From Bacteroidales bacterium (GTDB taxonomy: Bacteria > Bacteroidota > Bacteroidia > Bacteroidales > UBA3663), in NCBI GenBank assembly GCA_016293065.1, contig JAEDEY010000033.1, forward strand, positions 1-19,956: a stretch of 19,956 nucleotides of DNA, written 5' to 3'. Below the pieces are notes generated by a model. The model saw nothing but the letters and a program-made list of their open reading frames with translations. It did not search any database and was not told where the DNA came from. A program made the translations under genes and the position numbers. Shown here one piece after another: positions 7,845 to 15,555 of this stretch; positions within the stretch are counted from its first letter, which is position 1; each line of letters starts with the position of its first letter.

Positions 7845-7948
7845 AAAAAATAAATTCACATAATATAATAAATAAGAAAAAATATCACTTTTGTTGAAAA
7901 AAAAGCAACAATTTTGGTTGGGAAAAGTTAATTGCATAAAAAAATCAT

Positions 7949-7956
7949 TATATTTG
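7949..7956 (+). promoter_or_regulatory. Promoter -7 element for the galE-ispG operon
   Basis: TATATTTG matches TAnnTTTG and lies 42 nt before the galE ATG. About 40 bp upstream is a short palindrome, TTGTTG (7891-7896) and CAACAA (7906-7911), of unknown meaning. The same 192-bp gap carries the divergent nadE promoter. Confidence 0.7.
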
Positions 7957-7998
7957 CGCGAATAAACTCCAGTACTAACTTTTCAAACAGCATAGATA

Positions 7999-9033
7999 AT
8001 GAAAAACAAGATTGTCCTCACAGGTGGTTGCGGATTCATTGGCAGCCATACTTGTGTAGAATTGCAGAACGCAGGTTATGATGTTGTGATATTCGATAAC
8101 TTGTCGAATTCAGAAGCGTCGGTCATTGACGGCATAGAGAAGATCACAGGCATACGTCCTGCTTTCTACCAGATTGACTGTACAGACAAAGGTGCCGTCT
8201 ATCAGGCATTCCAGCAGGAAGGACCTATTGCCGGTGTTGTTCATTTTGCAGCGTCTAAGGCAGTGGGAGAGTCGGTTCACAAGCCAATACTATACTATCG
8301 CAACAACCTCACGTCTCTCATGAACATGCTTGAGGCTGCTCAGGATTTCCATCTCAAGGGATTCGTATTCTCTTCTTCATGCACCGTCTATGGCGAGCCT
8401 GACAGCGTACCTGTTGATGAGACTGCCCCAATCAAGCCTGCTACTTCTCCTTATGGCAATACAAAGCAGATTGCCGAAGAGATTATTCAGGACTATGAGC
8501 ACACAGGTGTCGATTTCAATGCCATCATTCTCCGCTATTTCAACCCTATCGGAGCACATCCATCTGCTGAGATTGGCGAACTTCCACGTGGCGTTCCTCA
8601 GAACCTCCTGCCTTACGTCTGTCAGGCGGCTATGGGCATACGCAAGGAACTCAGTGTCTTTGGCGATGATTACAACACTGCCGATGGTTCATGTGTACGC
8701 GATTATATCGATGTAATCGACTTGGCAAAGGCTCATGTCTGCGCACTCAACCGCATGGTAGAGGGCAAGAGTGCAGAGAAGGTTGAATACTATAACCTCG
8801 GCACAGGTCATGGCGTGAGCGTATTTGAACTTGTCAATACATTCATGGAGGCAACAGGTGTCAAGGTTCCTTATAAAGTGGTGGGACGTCGTGAAGGCGA
8901 CATCGAGCGTATCTATGGCAACCCATCACATGCCAATGAGGTTCTTGGTTGGAAAGCAGCGGTGCCTCTTAAGGAAACTCTCGCCAATGCATGGCGTTGG
9001 CAAGAGAAACTTCGTGAAAAGGGAGTAATGTGA
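7999..9033 (+). CDS. galE: UDP-glucose 4-epimerase
   Basis: GalE interconverts UDP-glucose and UDP-galactose using tightly bound NAD+, serving galactose use and supply of sugar nucleotides for surface polysaccharides. The 344-residue protein is an extended short-chain dehydrogenase. Its NAD-binding GGCGFIG lies at 9-15, the SSSCTVYGEP segment with the catalytic serine near 127, and the YxxxK pair is Tyr152/Lys156. The downstream RYFNPIGAHPSAEIGE and VRDYIDVIDLAKAHV segments are typical of GalE. It is the first gene after the operon promoter. The next gene starts inside its stop codon region. Confidence 0.96.
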   Translation: MKNKIVLTGGCGFIGSHTCVELQNAGYDVVIFDNLSNSEASVIDGIEKITGIRPAFYQIDCTDKGAVYQAFQQEGPIAGVVHFAASKAVGESVHKPILYYRNNLTSLMNMLEAAQDFHLKGFVFSSSCTVYGEPDSVPVDETAPIKPATSPYGNTKQIAEEIIQDYEHTGVDFNAIILRYFNPIGAHPSAEIGELPRGVPQNLLPYVCQAAMGIRKELSVFGDDYNTADGSCVRDYIDVIDLAKAHVCALNRMVEGKSAEKVEYYNLGTGHGVSVFELVNTFMEATGVKVPYKVVGRREGDIERIYGNPSHANEVLGWKAAVPLKETLANAWRWQEKLREKGVM

Positions 9034-10292
9034 TTTTGAAAAAAACTTTATACAAAATATTGTTTTCTGTGTTTGCGATGGCGACATTGTCATCGCAGGC
9101 ACAGGATTTAGTTTATAAGACTTGTCCCAAAATCAGTGAGATAAAGACATTGCAGACCTTGGTCGATGGCGATAACATGGGGTTGCCAGTCATTGATGTC
9201 AAGCAGAACCAAAGTGTCGTGATTTCGTTCGACTATCTATCCGACGAACAACCTTGGCTTTCCTATAGTCTTGTGCATTGCGATGCTGAGTGGCGCTTCG
9301 ATGGGCTGAATGAAGCTGAATATGTCGAAGGTTTCTTTCCAGTGAGAATCACCGATGTGGAGCCGTCGTTCAATACTACCATCCCATACTACCACCACAA
9401 GCTGAATATCCCCAATGAAGATATCTCGCTCAAGGCTTCGGGCAACTATGCAGTGCTTATTCATCCCGAAGACGATCTCGATAGAGTGGTGGCAGTCGCA
9501 ACCTTCTCGGTAAGCGAGCAACAGGTTTTTGTATCAGGACATGTCGATGTCAATACCGATATTGACTTCCGCCAGACGCACCAGCAACTGTCACTGTCGT
9601 TGTCGTGGAATCAGAATGTCTTGCCTTTCGTTAATCCTGCTACCGACTTGTTGCTGACTGTAAGGCAAAACCGTCGTGACGAGACCCGCAGGTGTCTGAG
9701 TTCGCCTACAATCATCAATGCTGGTAATGCGACCTATGAACACAAGCGAGATCTCATCTTTGAGGCAGGCAACAACTACCGTCGATTTGAATTCACCGAT
9801 GTGCGTTATGCGGTTTTGGGAGTCAGCAGTGTCGTCTATGAGCCTCCGTATTACAAGGCTCTGCTCTATACCGACCAGCCACGTGCCCAAGAGTCATATC
9901 TCTATGATAAAGACCAGAAAGGACGTTACGTAATCCATGCCCTCAACACCGACGATGAAAACATTGAAGCCGAATACTTTAAGGCATGTTTCATGCTCAA
10001 GGCTCCATCTTCGTTGGATGGCTGTGCGATATTTCTGCAAGGCGATTTTACATATGGCGAATACACCGATGACTTCCGCCTCGAATACGATGCTCAAGAT
10101 GACGCGTATTATAAAGAGGTGCTATTGAAGCAAGGTGCATACAACTATCAGTATGTTGTCGGAAACAGCCCATCGGCTATCGAAGGCAACTACTATGAGA
10201 CCCCAAACGAATATGACATATATGTCTATTATCGGCCCAGTGGTGCACGCTATGACCGATTGTTGGGATCGTTTTTATTGAAAAATGAATAA
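9030..10292 (+). CDS. Type IX secretion system plug-like protein (DUF5103 family)
   Basis: This 420-residue exported protein resembles the Bacteroidota DUF5103/T9SS plug family. In gliding Bacteroidota a member of this family occludes the SprA translocon; outside T9SS organisms its role is unclear. A signal peptide is visible: basic MILKKTLYK, a hydrophobic core to about residue 20, and a likely cleavage after SQA (22-24). The rest is beta-rich, with segments such as QPWLSYSLVHCDAEW, KASGNYAVLIHPE and a tyrosine-rich C-terminus (YNYQYVVG). The start is GTG at 9030, overlapping the galE stop by 4 nt (GTGA); a TTG at 9036 is an alternative. It sits between galE and rpoN. The family assignment is from recognition of the pattern, not a search. 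Confidence 0.8.
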   Translation: MILKKTLYKILFSVFAMATLSSQAQDLVYKTCPKISEIKTLQTLVDGDNMGLPVIDVKQNQSVVISFDYLSDEQPWLSYSLVHCDAEWRFDGLNEAEYVEGFFPVRITDVEPSFNTTIPYYHHKLNIPNEDISLKASGNYAVLIHPEDDLDRVVAVATFSVSEQQVFVSGHVDVNTDIDFRQTHQQLSLSLSWNQNVLPFVNPATDLLLTVRQNRRDETRRCLSSPTIINAGNATYEHKRDLIFEAGNNYRRFEFTDVRYAVLGVSSVVYEPPYYKALLYTDQPRAQESYLYDKDQKGRYVIHALNTDDENIEAEYFKACFMLKAPSSLDGCAIFLQGDFTYGEYTDDFRLEYDAQDDAYYKEVLLKQGAYNYQYVVGNSPSAIEGNYYETPNEYDIYVYYRPSGARYDRLLGSFLLKNE

Positions 10293-10319
10293 GATTGCAC
10301 GATCAATATTATTTCACTA

Positions 10320-11807
10320 ATGCAAAAGCTAACCACAACAACCAAGCAGACCACCAAACTGTCAGTTCAGCAAATAATGGTGTCGTCGATGATCCAGGCT
10401 ACGTCCGAAGAGTTGCAGAAACTCATCGATGAGGCATTGGAGAAGAATATTGCACTCGAGATTGATGAGTCACGTAGCGTCGATGAGATAAGTGAGCCCA
10501 GAGATGAGAATCAGGATTCCGACGAACAGGAAACTAATGATTATGACAGAGAGGCAGATGACGGTCAGCCATCTGAACAGACTGACAGCGAGTCTTTGGA
10601 TTCGTCATATTACAGCGACGATGAAGTCCCTGATACCGAAAGTCAGGCTAAAGGCGATGCTTATGCAGCAATCAATAATTATGGCTCGGATGTCACTATG
10701 ACCGAGACCCTGAAGAAACAACTGTCGATGCTTGAGCTAAGTCCTCGTGAGCTGTTTATTGCTGAATATATAATTGATAGCCTCGACAGCGATGGATACC
10801 TCCGCACCACGATAGCTGATTTGGTCGATAACATGGATATCCAAGAGAATTTCCTATCTTCGGAAGCCGAGGTCGAACATGTGCTTGTGGATGTTGTTCA
10901 GGCTTATCTTGAACCGGCAGGACTTGGTGCACGCGACCTTCGCGAGTGTCTGCTCTTGCAGCTCGACGACAAGAAATCGACTATTGCCACACAGAACGCC
11001 TATAATATCATCAATGAGTCGTTCGACGATTTCTCAGCCCGACGTTTCGAGAAAATCAAAGCTCGCTTTGGTTTGTCGGATAGTCAGATGGCAGATGCAC
11101 AGAAAGTCATACTCCATCTTAATCCACGTCCAGGTGGTATCTCGGCAGATGTCGATAGCTATAAGAATCTTGTCACACATGTCCGTCCAGACTTCATTGT
11201 CACCAACGAAGATGGCAATCTCATAGTGAGTCTCTGCAACAGTCCTGTGTCGGCAGTCCGTGTCAGTCAGGACTATAACGAGATGCTTGAGGCCATCAAG
11301 AAAGAAAACTCCAAAAGCGAGGACGCCAAAAAGGGTCGAGCCATGATAGAAGACAGCATACGTTCGGCCAATATCTTCATCAAAGGGCTTGTCCAGCGTC
11401 GCCAGACGCTCATCACCGTGATGCAAACCATCGTCAGCCTACAACGAGAGTATTTCTTATCGGGCAAACTCGAAGACCTCAAGCCAATGACGATGGAAAA
11501 AGTGGCAGAAGTGTCAACCTATGATACATCGACTGTTTCGCGCGTGTGCAGCAGCCGTTTTGCACAGACAGATTATGGCATTGTAGCACTCAAGAGTCTC
11601 TTCACGGCCGATACTTCTGGAGTGTCAAATGCTGTCATCAAGAATGCTCTTAAGGACTTGATAGAATCCGAAGACAAGAGTGCTCCGTTCAATGACGACC
11701 AACTGGTAGAACGTCTCAAAACTCTGGGCTATAACATCTCGCGCCGTACTGTGGTTAAGTATCGCGACGAGTTCGGCATTCCCAAGGCAAGCCTGAGACG
11801 AGAGTAA
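10320..11807 (+). CDS. rpoN: RNA polymerase sigma-54 factor
   Basis: Sigma-54 directs RNA polymerase to -24/-12 promoters and needs AAA+ activators. Region I (residues 1-50) carries the pattern TTKLSVQQIMVSSMIQATSE and ELQKLIDEALEKNIALEID. Region II (about 55-110) is strongly acidic. The core-binding domain follows with LDSDGYL and NPRPGG. The DNA-binding part ends with the RpoN box SRRTVVKYRD (474-483). The 495-residue length is normal. It lies 27 nt after the plug-like gene and 33 nt before the PAP2-like gene, in the same operon. No enhancer-binding activator is encoded in this window. Confidence 0.96.
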   Translation: MQKLTTTTKQTTKLSVQQIMVSSMIQATSEELQKLIDEALEKNIALEIDESRSVDEISEPRDENQDSDEQETNDYDREADDGQPSEQTDSESLDSSYYSDDEVPDTESQAKGDAYAAINNYGSDVTMTETLKKQLSMLELSPRELFIAEYIIDSLDSDGYLRTTIADLVDNMDIQENFLSSEAEVEHVLVDVVQAYLEPAGLGARDLRECLLLQLDDKKSTIATQNAYNIINESFDDFSARRFEKIKARFGLSDSQMADAQKVILHLNPRPGGISADVDSYKNLVTHVRPDFIVTNEDGNLIVSLCNSPVSAVRVSQDYNEMLEAIKKENSKSEDAKKGRAMIEDSIRSANIFIKGLVQRRQTLITVMQTIVSLQREYFLSGKLEDLKPMTMEKVAEVSTYDTSTVSRVCSSRFAQTDYGIVALKSLFTADTSGVSNAVIKNALKDLIESEDKSAPFNDDQLVERLKTLGYNISRRTVVKYRDEFGIPKASLRRE

Positions 11808-11840
11808 ACATCAATATTGATAAGAATTAAATACAGATAA

Positions 11841-12464
11841 ATGTCCGACATCAAAACCATATTTTTCCAGACAGTCAGCAACTGTTGTCATCCGATGGCA
11901 ATGCTCACCTATGGCATCACGTTCATCTGTTTCTTCACTCCGATGCTCATTCTTCCTTTGGGCATCCGGCTGTTCATGATGCTCGAAGTGATGTTCTACA
12001 CCTTCGTTATACCCTTGCTTACAATATGGCTTCTCTATAAGCTCAAGGTAGTGAGCCATTGGGCTTTACGCAAACGCGAGGACCGCAAGATACCTCTCAT
12101 TGCCAATCTGCTCTGCTATTTTGCCTGCACTTTCACTGTGCTGTATCATGGCTTTGTGCCAACGTGGGGCATGTGCGTGTTTTATGGCTCGACGGCAGTG
12201 GCTATCGTTAGCTGGATTATCAGCTTCTGGTGGAAGATCAGCGGACATGCCTTGGCAATCTCAGGACTTACCTCCATTATGTGGATCTACTATTTCATGT
12301 TCCCAGGCTTCGTGCCGCTTTGGATGCCTTTCCTCGGCATCATTCTCACAGGATTCGTCTGTAGCATCCGCGTCTATCTCGGCCGCCATACCCTCGGACA
12401 GGTCTATGCTGGTACGGCTGTGGGTGTCGCTCTAATGTGGAGTGCGTTTGAGGTAATGGTCTGA
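11841..12464 (+). CDS. PAP2-like membrane phosphatase
   Basis: This 207-residue protein is highly hydrophobic, with about six membrane segments (near 20-40, 45-66, 88-105, 112-130, 137-155, 160-175 and the C-terminal end), and resembles the PAP2 acid-phosphatase family that dephosphorylates lipid phosphates such as undecaprenyl pyrophosphate or phosphatidylglycerophosphate. Motif C2 is present as SGH (134-136). C3 is recognisable as RVYLGRH (177-183) with the nucleophilic histidine, but the Asp that normally follows is replaced by Gln. C1 is only loosely matched by RKREDRKIP. The substrate cannot be predicted. It is the fourth gene in the operon, 48 nt before purE. Confidence 0.75.
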   Translation: MSDIKTIFFQTVSNCCHPMAMLTYGITFICFFTPMLILPLGIRLFMMLEVMFYTFVIPLLTIWLLYKLKVVSHWALRKREDRKIPLIANLLCYFACTFTVLYHGFVPTWGMCVFYGSTAVAIVSWIISFWWKISGHALAISGLTSIMWIYYFMFPGFVPLWMPFLGIILTGFVCSIRVYLGRHTLGQVYAGTAVGVALMWSAFEVMV

Positions 12465-12512
12465 TAATATGGAGTTGACTCCCAGTAATTACTATTATTA
12501 ATATATTCAATT

Positions 12513-13019
12513 ATGAAACCTGTTGTTTCAATCATTATGGGCAGCACAAGCGATCTTCCTGTTATGAAGAAGGCTGCCGATCTTCTCAATGAGTTCAAAG
12601 TACCTTTCGAGATGCATGCACTCTCTGCACATCGCACACCAAAGGAGGTCGAGGCATTTGCTACTGGAGCCGCCGACCGTGGCATAAAAGTCATCATCGC
12701 TGGAGCAGGCATGGCCGCTCATCTCGCTGGAGTGATTGCCGCATCTACTCCGGTGCCAGTTATCGGTGTGCCTCTCACGGGTTCAATCGAAGGTCTCGAC
12801 GCCATGCTCGCCATGATTCAGATGCCTCCAGGTATTCCTGTGGCTACGGTGGCTCTCAACGGTGCAATGAATGCTGGCATTCTCGCCGTACAGATTCTCT
12901 CTGTTGCCGATCCCGAACTTGCTGCTCGTTTTGTTGAGTACAAGAAGAATCTCGCTCAGAAGATTGTCAAGGCTAATGCCGAACTCGCTGAGATCAAGTA
13001 CGAGTATAAGTGTAACTAA
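12513..13019 (+). CDS. purE: N5-carboxyaminoimidazole ribonucleotide mutase
   Basis: PurE converts N5-CAIR to CAIR in de novo purine synthesis. The 168-residue protein matches class I PurE. It has the phosphate-binding GSTSDLPVMKKA (10-21), the catalytic SAHRTP segment (38-43) and the GAGMAAHLAGV and PVIGVPLTG strands that line the octamer active site. No purK is adjacent in the window. It is 6 nt before ispG and within the long plus-strand operon. The 48-nt gap upstream holds a tiny palindrome, GGAGT-TG-ACTCC (12471-12482), and no clear promoter. Confidence 0.96.
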   Translation: MKPVVSIIMGSTSDLPVMKKAADLLNEFKVPFEMHALSAHRTPKEVEAFATGAADRGIKVIIAGAGMAAHLAGVIAASTPVPVIGVPLTGSIEGLDAMLAMIQMPPGIPVATVALNGAMNAGILAVQILSVADPELAARFVEYKKNLAQKIVKANAELAEIKYEYKCN

Positions 13020-13025
13020 TCCGCA

Positions 13026-14423
13026 ATGACTATGTATATTCGCCGTAAATCATCGGTCTGCAATGTGGCTCAAGTCGCTATTGGTGGCGACAATCCCATC
13101 CGCATTCAGTCGATGACCAATACCAATACCAACGATACAGAAGGGTCGGTGGCGCAGATTAAGCGCATTGTCGATGCTGGTGCCGACATCGTGCGACTCA
13201 CTGCTCAAGGCACCAAGGAGGCATTGAACCTCGCCAACATCGAGCAGAAACTCCGTGCCGATGGCTATGACGTGCCTTTGGTGGCCGATATCCATTTCAA
13301 TGCCAATGTGGCAGATGTGGCTGCTGGCATTGTCGAGAAGGTGCGCATCAACCCAGGCAACTATGTCGATCCAGGACGCACATTCAAGAAACTCGAATAC
13401 ACAGACGAGGAATATGCACAGGAGATTCAGAAGATACGCCAGCGTCTCGTGCCATTCCTCAACATCTGCAAGCAGCATCATACTGCCGTTCGCATCGGTG
13501 TCAACCATGGCAGTCTGAGCGACCGTATCATGTCGCGCTATGGAGATACTCCTGCGGGCATGGTTGAGTCATGTATGGAGTTCCTTCGTATCTGTCGTGA
13601 TGAGGATTTCACCGATGTTGTCATCTCTATCAAGGCCAGTAACTGCGTGGTCATGGTTCAGACCATGCGCCTGCTCGTCAAGCAGATGGCTGTGGAGGGA
13701 ATGTGCTATCCTCTCCATCTTGGCGTTACAGAGGCAGGAGAAGGCGAAGACGGACGAATCAAGAGTGCCCTTGGCATAGGTGCATTGCTCTGCGAAGGCA
13801 TTGGTGATACTATCAGAGTGTCGCTCAGCGAAGCTCCTGAACGCGAGATACCTGTGGCACGCAAGCTCGTAAGCTTCATAGCCGAATGTGCAGACTTACG
13901 CGAACAGTGCCGCAACGCCATTGCCAACGATACTGTAACGCTCAATCTCAATGAGACTGAGGTCGAGGATCTTCAGCTGAAAGCAGCAATGACAGTGGGC
14001 GCACTCTTCATCGACCGACTTGCGCACAAGCTTGTGATCAACAACCCAGGCTTCTCGTCAGAGTTCCTCTCAGAACTTGCCGACAGCATCCTTCAGGCCG
14101 CTCGTATCAAGTTCACTCGCACCGAATATATCTCTTGCCCAGGATGCGGCCGCACTCTATACGACCTTGAGGAGACTATCGCTCGTATCAAGGCTGCAAT
14201 CAAGGAGGCTGCCAAGACCGATTCTCGCTTCAATACACTCAAGATTGGCATCATGGGATGTATCGTAAATGGTCCTGGTGAGATGGCTGATGCCGACTAC
14301 GGATACGTGGGAGCTGGCCCAGGCAAAGTGTCGCTCTACAAGGGAAAATGTTGTGTAGAAAAGAATATTCCGACATCTGAGGCAGTCGAAAAACTTATCA
14401 CTCTCATCAAAAACGATCAATGA
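13026..14423 (+). CDS. ispG: 4-hydroxy-3-methylbut-2-enyl diphosphate synthase (IspG)
   Basis: IspG (GcpE) is a [4Fe-4S] enzyme of the MEP pathway that reduces methylerythritol cyclodiphosphate to HMBPP for isoprenoid synthesis. The TIM-barrel domain (about 1-270) has IRIQSMTNTNTNDTEG, LVADIHFN, RINPGN and IRIGVNHGSL. The C-terminal domain has cluster ligands Cys371, Cys374 and Cys412 and the NGPGE glutamate (419). Between them lies an insert of about 80-100 residues related to the A* domain of long-form IspG (ALFIDRLAHKLVIN and LQAARIKFTRTEYISCPGC). The total of 465 residues is longer than the E. coli enzyme (about 370) but shorter than the roughly 600 I recall for Bacteroides. It ends the operon. 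Confidence 0.95.
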   Translation: MTMYIRRKSSVCNVAQVAIGGDNPIRIQSMTNTNTNDTEGSVAQIKRIVDAGADIVRLTAQGTKEALNLANIEQKLRADGYDVPLVADIHFNANVADVAAGIVEKVRINPGNYVDPGRTFKKLEYTDEEYAQEIQKIRQRLVPFLNICKQHHTAVRIGVNHGSLSDRIMSRYGDTPAGMVESCMEFLRICRDEDFTDVVISIKASNCVVMVQTMRLLVKQMAVEGMCYPLHLGVTEAGEGEDGRIKSALGIGALLCEGIGDTIRVSLSEAPEREIPVARKLVSFIAECADLREQCRNAIANDTVTLNLNETEVEDLQLKAAMTVGALFIDRLAHKLVINNPGFSSEFLSELADSILQAARIKFTRTEYISCPGCGRTLYDLEETIARIKAAIKEAAKTDSRFNTLKIGIMGCIVNGPGEMADADYGYVGAGPGKVSLYKGKCCVEKNIPTSEAVEKLITLIKNDQ

Positions 14424-14473
14424 TAATTACCATTCATTATTTGTAAGTATTTGATAACCACAGCCTACAAAAC

Positions 14474-14519
14474 GCGATAAAAATGCCCGAGAGAATAGCT
14501 TTTAGGACATTTTTATCGC
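14474..14519 (+). terminator. Long perfect inverted repeat after ispG, likely operon terminator
   Basis: GCGATAAAAATG (14474-14485) is perfectly complementary to CATTTTTATCGC (14508-14519), with two more G-C pairs possible inside after one mismatch. There is no long T-run after the stem, only TTATTGTTTG, so termination is likely but not certain. It lies 7 bp before the promoter of the next gene, so it could also be a protein-binding site. Confidence 0.55.
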
Positions 14520-14525
14520 TTATTG

Positions 14526-14557
14526 TTTGTAAAACAATGATTTGCGACGTAACTTTG
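14526..14557 (+). promoter_or_regulatory. Promoter of the winged-helix gene
   Basis: Both Bacteroidota elements are present: -33 TTTG (14526-14529) and -7 TAACTTTG (14550-14557), separated by 20 bp, the preferred spacing. The leader before the ATG at 14615 would be about 50 nt. Confidence 0.75.
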
Positions 14558-14614
14558 CAAAGTGAAATGAAAATGTAATTAATGTATTTCCAACAATCAC
14601 AAAAAAAAGAAACT

Positions 14615-14815
14615 ATGATCGAAACAATTGGTAACAATGCAGGTCTTGTGTGGAATGCACTTTCTGCAAACAACAATCAGAGCATCAAGGCTCTTAAGAA
14701 GGCAACAAAAATCAGCAAGGAGAAGGATCTTTATGCAGCACTCGGCTGGCTCGGTCGTGAGGGTAAGATCTCAATCGTAGAGACAGAAGACGATGTTGTT
14801 GTAACTCTTCTTTAA
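14615..14815 (+). CDS. Small winged helix-turn-helix protein (DUF2582-like)
   Basis: This 66-residue protein resembles the DUF2582 winged-helix family found in Bacteroidota and other bacteria. It reads as one compact domain: helix ETIGNNAGLVWNALSANN, recognition part SIKALKKATKISKEKDLYAALGWL and a wing GREGKISIVETEDDVVVTLL. It is probably a small DNA-binding protein, but no target is known to me. I chose ATG 14615 (MIETIG) because similarity starts there; an in-frame ATG at 14582 would add 11 residues without conserved features. It has its own promoter and terminator, so it is a single-gene unit and could be highly expressed. Confidence 0.85.
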   Translation: MIETIGNNAGLVWNALSANNNQSIKALKKATKISKEKDLYAALGWLGREGKISIVETEDDVVVTLL

Positions 14816-14830
14816 TTCTTGCTTCAGACA

Positions 14831-14871
14831 ATATAAGAAAGGCTCGGAATTTTTCCGGGCCTTTCTTATAT
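14831..14871. terminator. Strong bidirectional terminator
   Basis: ATATAAGAAAGGCTCGGAA (14831-14849) pairs with TTCCGGGCCTTTCTTATAT (14853-14871) over 19 bases with a single G-U pair and a loop of three. T-rich flanks are found in both directions. It separates the convergent winged-helix and QueD-like genes and can serve both. Confidence 0.9.
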
Positions 14872-14884
14872 TTATGTATTGGTG

Positions 14885-15448
14885 TTATTTCTTGTATCCG
14901 CACTTTGGGCAAACGCCGTTCTCGTTGAGTGCGATACCGCAGAGTGGGCAGCGGTCGATTGTTGTGTGTGATGGATACTCCTGTGTAGCTGCGTTGACAC
15001 CGCTTGTGAATGTGAGTTTCACGATGTTGAGCTTGTCCTTCAAGAGGTCATAGACAATCTTGATCATGCCCTCAACTGTCATTGTCTCCTTAGTCACTAC
15101 AAGACGGCAGTCTGGGTATGCCTGACAGAGGTCGGTCTTGAATGCCTCGCCCTTCATCGTGTTCTGTGGAGTGCCGTTCTTGACGCCAGTCTTCTCATAG
15201 ACATCGAGGATAGCTGGAAGGAGAGGGTCGTCTTCGCGGAGCACGAGTGCGTGGTCGAAGTTCTTGAGAACGCTCCATGCCACTTTCTGAATCTCGTTGC
15301 AAGGATATGCCATGTTCACACCTGCGTTGATTGGCTCCTCAACCTCGATAGTGAGGACACCTGTGTGGCCGTGAAGATACTGAGCCTCGCCCTTGAATCC
15401 ATAGAAACGGTGAGCGTACTGAAGATCTAATGTTGCAATGCTTCTCAT
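14885..15448 (-). CDS. QueD/6-pyruvoyl-tetrahydropterin synthase-fold protein with C-terminal zinc ribbon
   Basis: The 187-residue protein belongs to the PTPS/QueD fold, whose members make pterins or 6-carboxytetrahydropterin for queuosine. The zinc site is kept: His13 (YAHRF), His26 and His28 (LHGHTG). The Asp-His pair is present in NFDHALVL (65-66). The catalytic Cys that usually precedes HGH (for example CGRLHGH in E. coli QueD) is replaced (EAQYLHGH), and the glutamate of the usual VKET segment appears replaced (LTFTSGVN, 145-152). A rubredoxin-like zinc ribbon is added at the end (Cys167, 170, 180, 183). No queC, queE or folE lies nearby. A QueD role is possible, but the chemistry may differ. 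Confidence 0.8.
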   Translation of the reverse strand: MRSIATLDLQYAHRFYGFKGEAQYLHGHTGVLTIEVEEPINAGVNMAYPCNEIQKVAWSVLKNFDHALVLREDDPLLPAILDVYEKTGVKNGTPQNTMKGEAFKTDLCQAYPDCRLVVTKETMTVEGMIKIVYDLLKDKLNIVKLTFTSGVNAATQEYPSHTTIDRCPLCGIALNENGVCPKCGYKK

Positions 15449-15505
15449 AATAAATAAATTTTAATTGTTGATATTCTGTGATTATTCTCTTGTTTGTTTG
15501 TGCAG

Positions 15506-15513
15506 CAAAGTTA
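15506..15513 (-). promoter_or_regulatory. Promoter -7 element for the QueD-like gene
   Basis: The minus strand reads TAACTTTG. A CTTG sequence lies 20 bp upstream (15534-15537 on the minus strand), fitting the -33 position. The leader before ATG 15448 would be about 50 nt. I saw no preQ1-riboswitch-like structure in it. Confidence 0.65.
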
Positions 15514-15525
15514 TGGCTTTTTTTT

Positions 15526-15533
15526 TAACTTTG
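15526..15533 (+). promoter_or_regulatory. Opposed promoter-like -7 element
   Basis: The plus strand reads TAACTTTG. With the minus-strand element at 15506-15513 it forms a perfect 9-bp inverted repeat (GCAAAGTTA, 15505-15513, and TAACTTTGC, 15526-15534). It would transcribe to the right, into a short ORF at 15556 and antisense to the STAS gene. The nearest TTTG upstream (15497-15500) is 25 bp away, more than usual, so activity is uncertain. Confidence 0.4.
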
Positions 15534-15555
15534 CAAGAGCATAATCTTTCAAGAA

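Noticed and set aside
12465..12512. Separate promoter or operator for purE around the GGAGT-TG-ACTCC palindrome
   Set aside because: No TAnnTTTG element is present and the palindrome is only five base pairs, so chance is likely.
13050..13508. 152-codon minus-strand ORF opposite ispG
   Set aside because: It is antisense to a gene with conserved motifs throughout, with no independent promoter and no recognisable domain.
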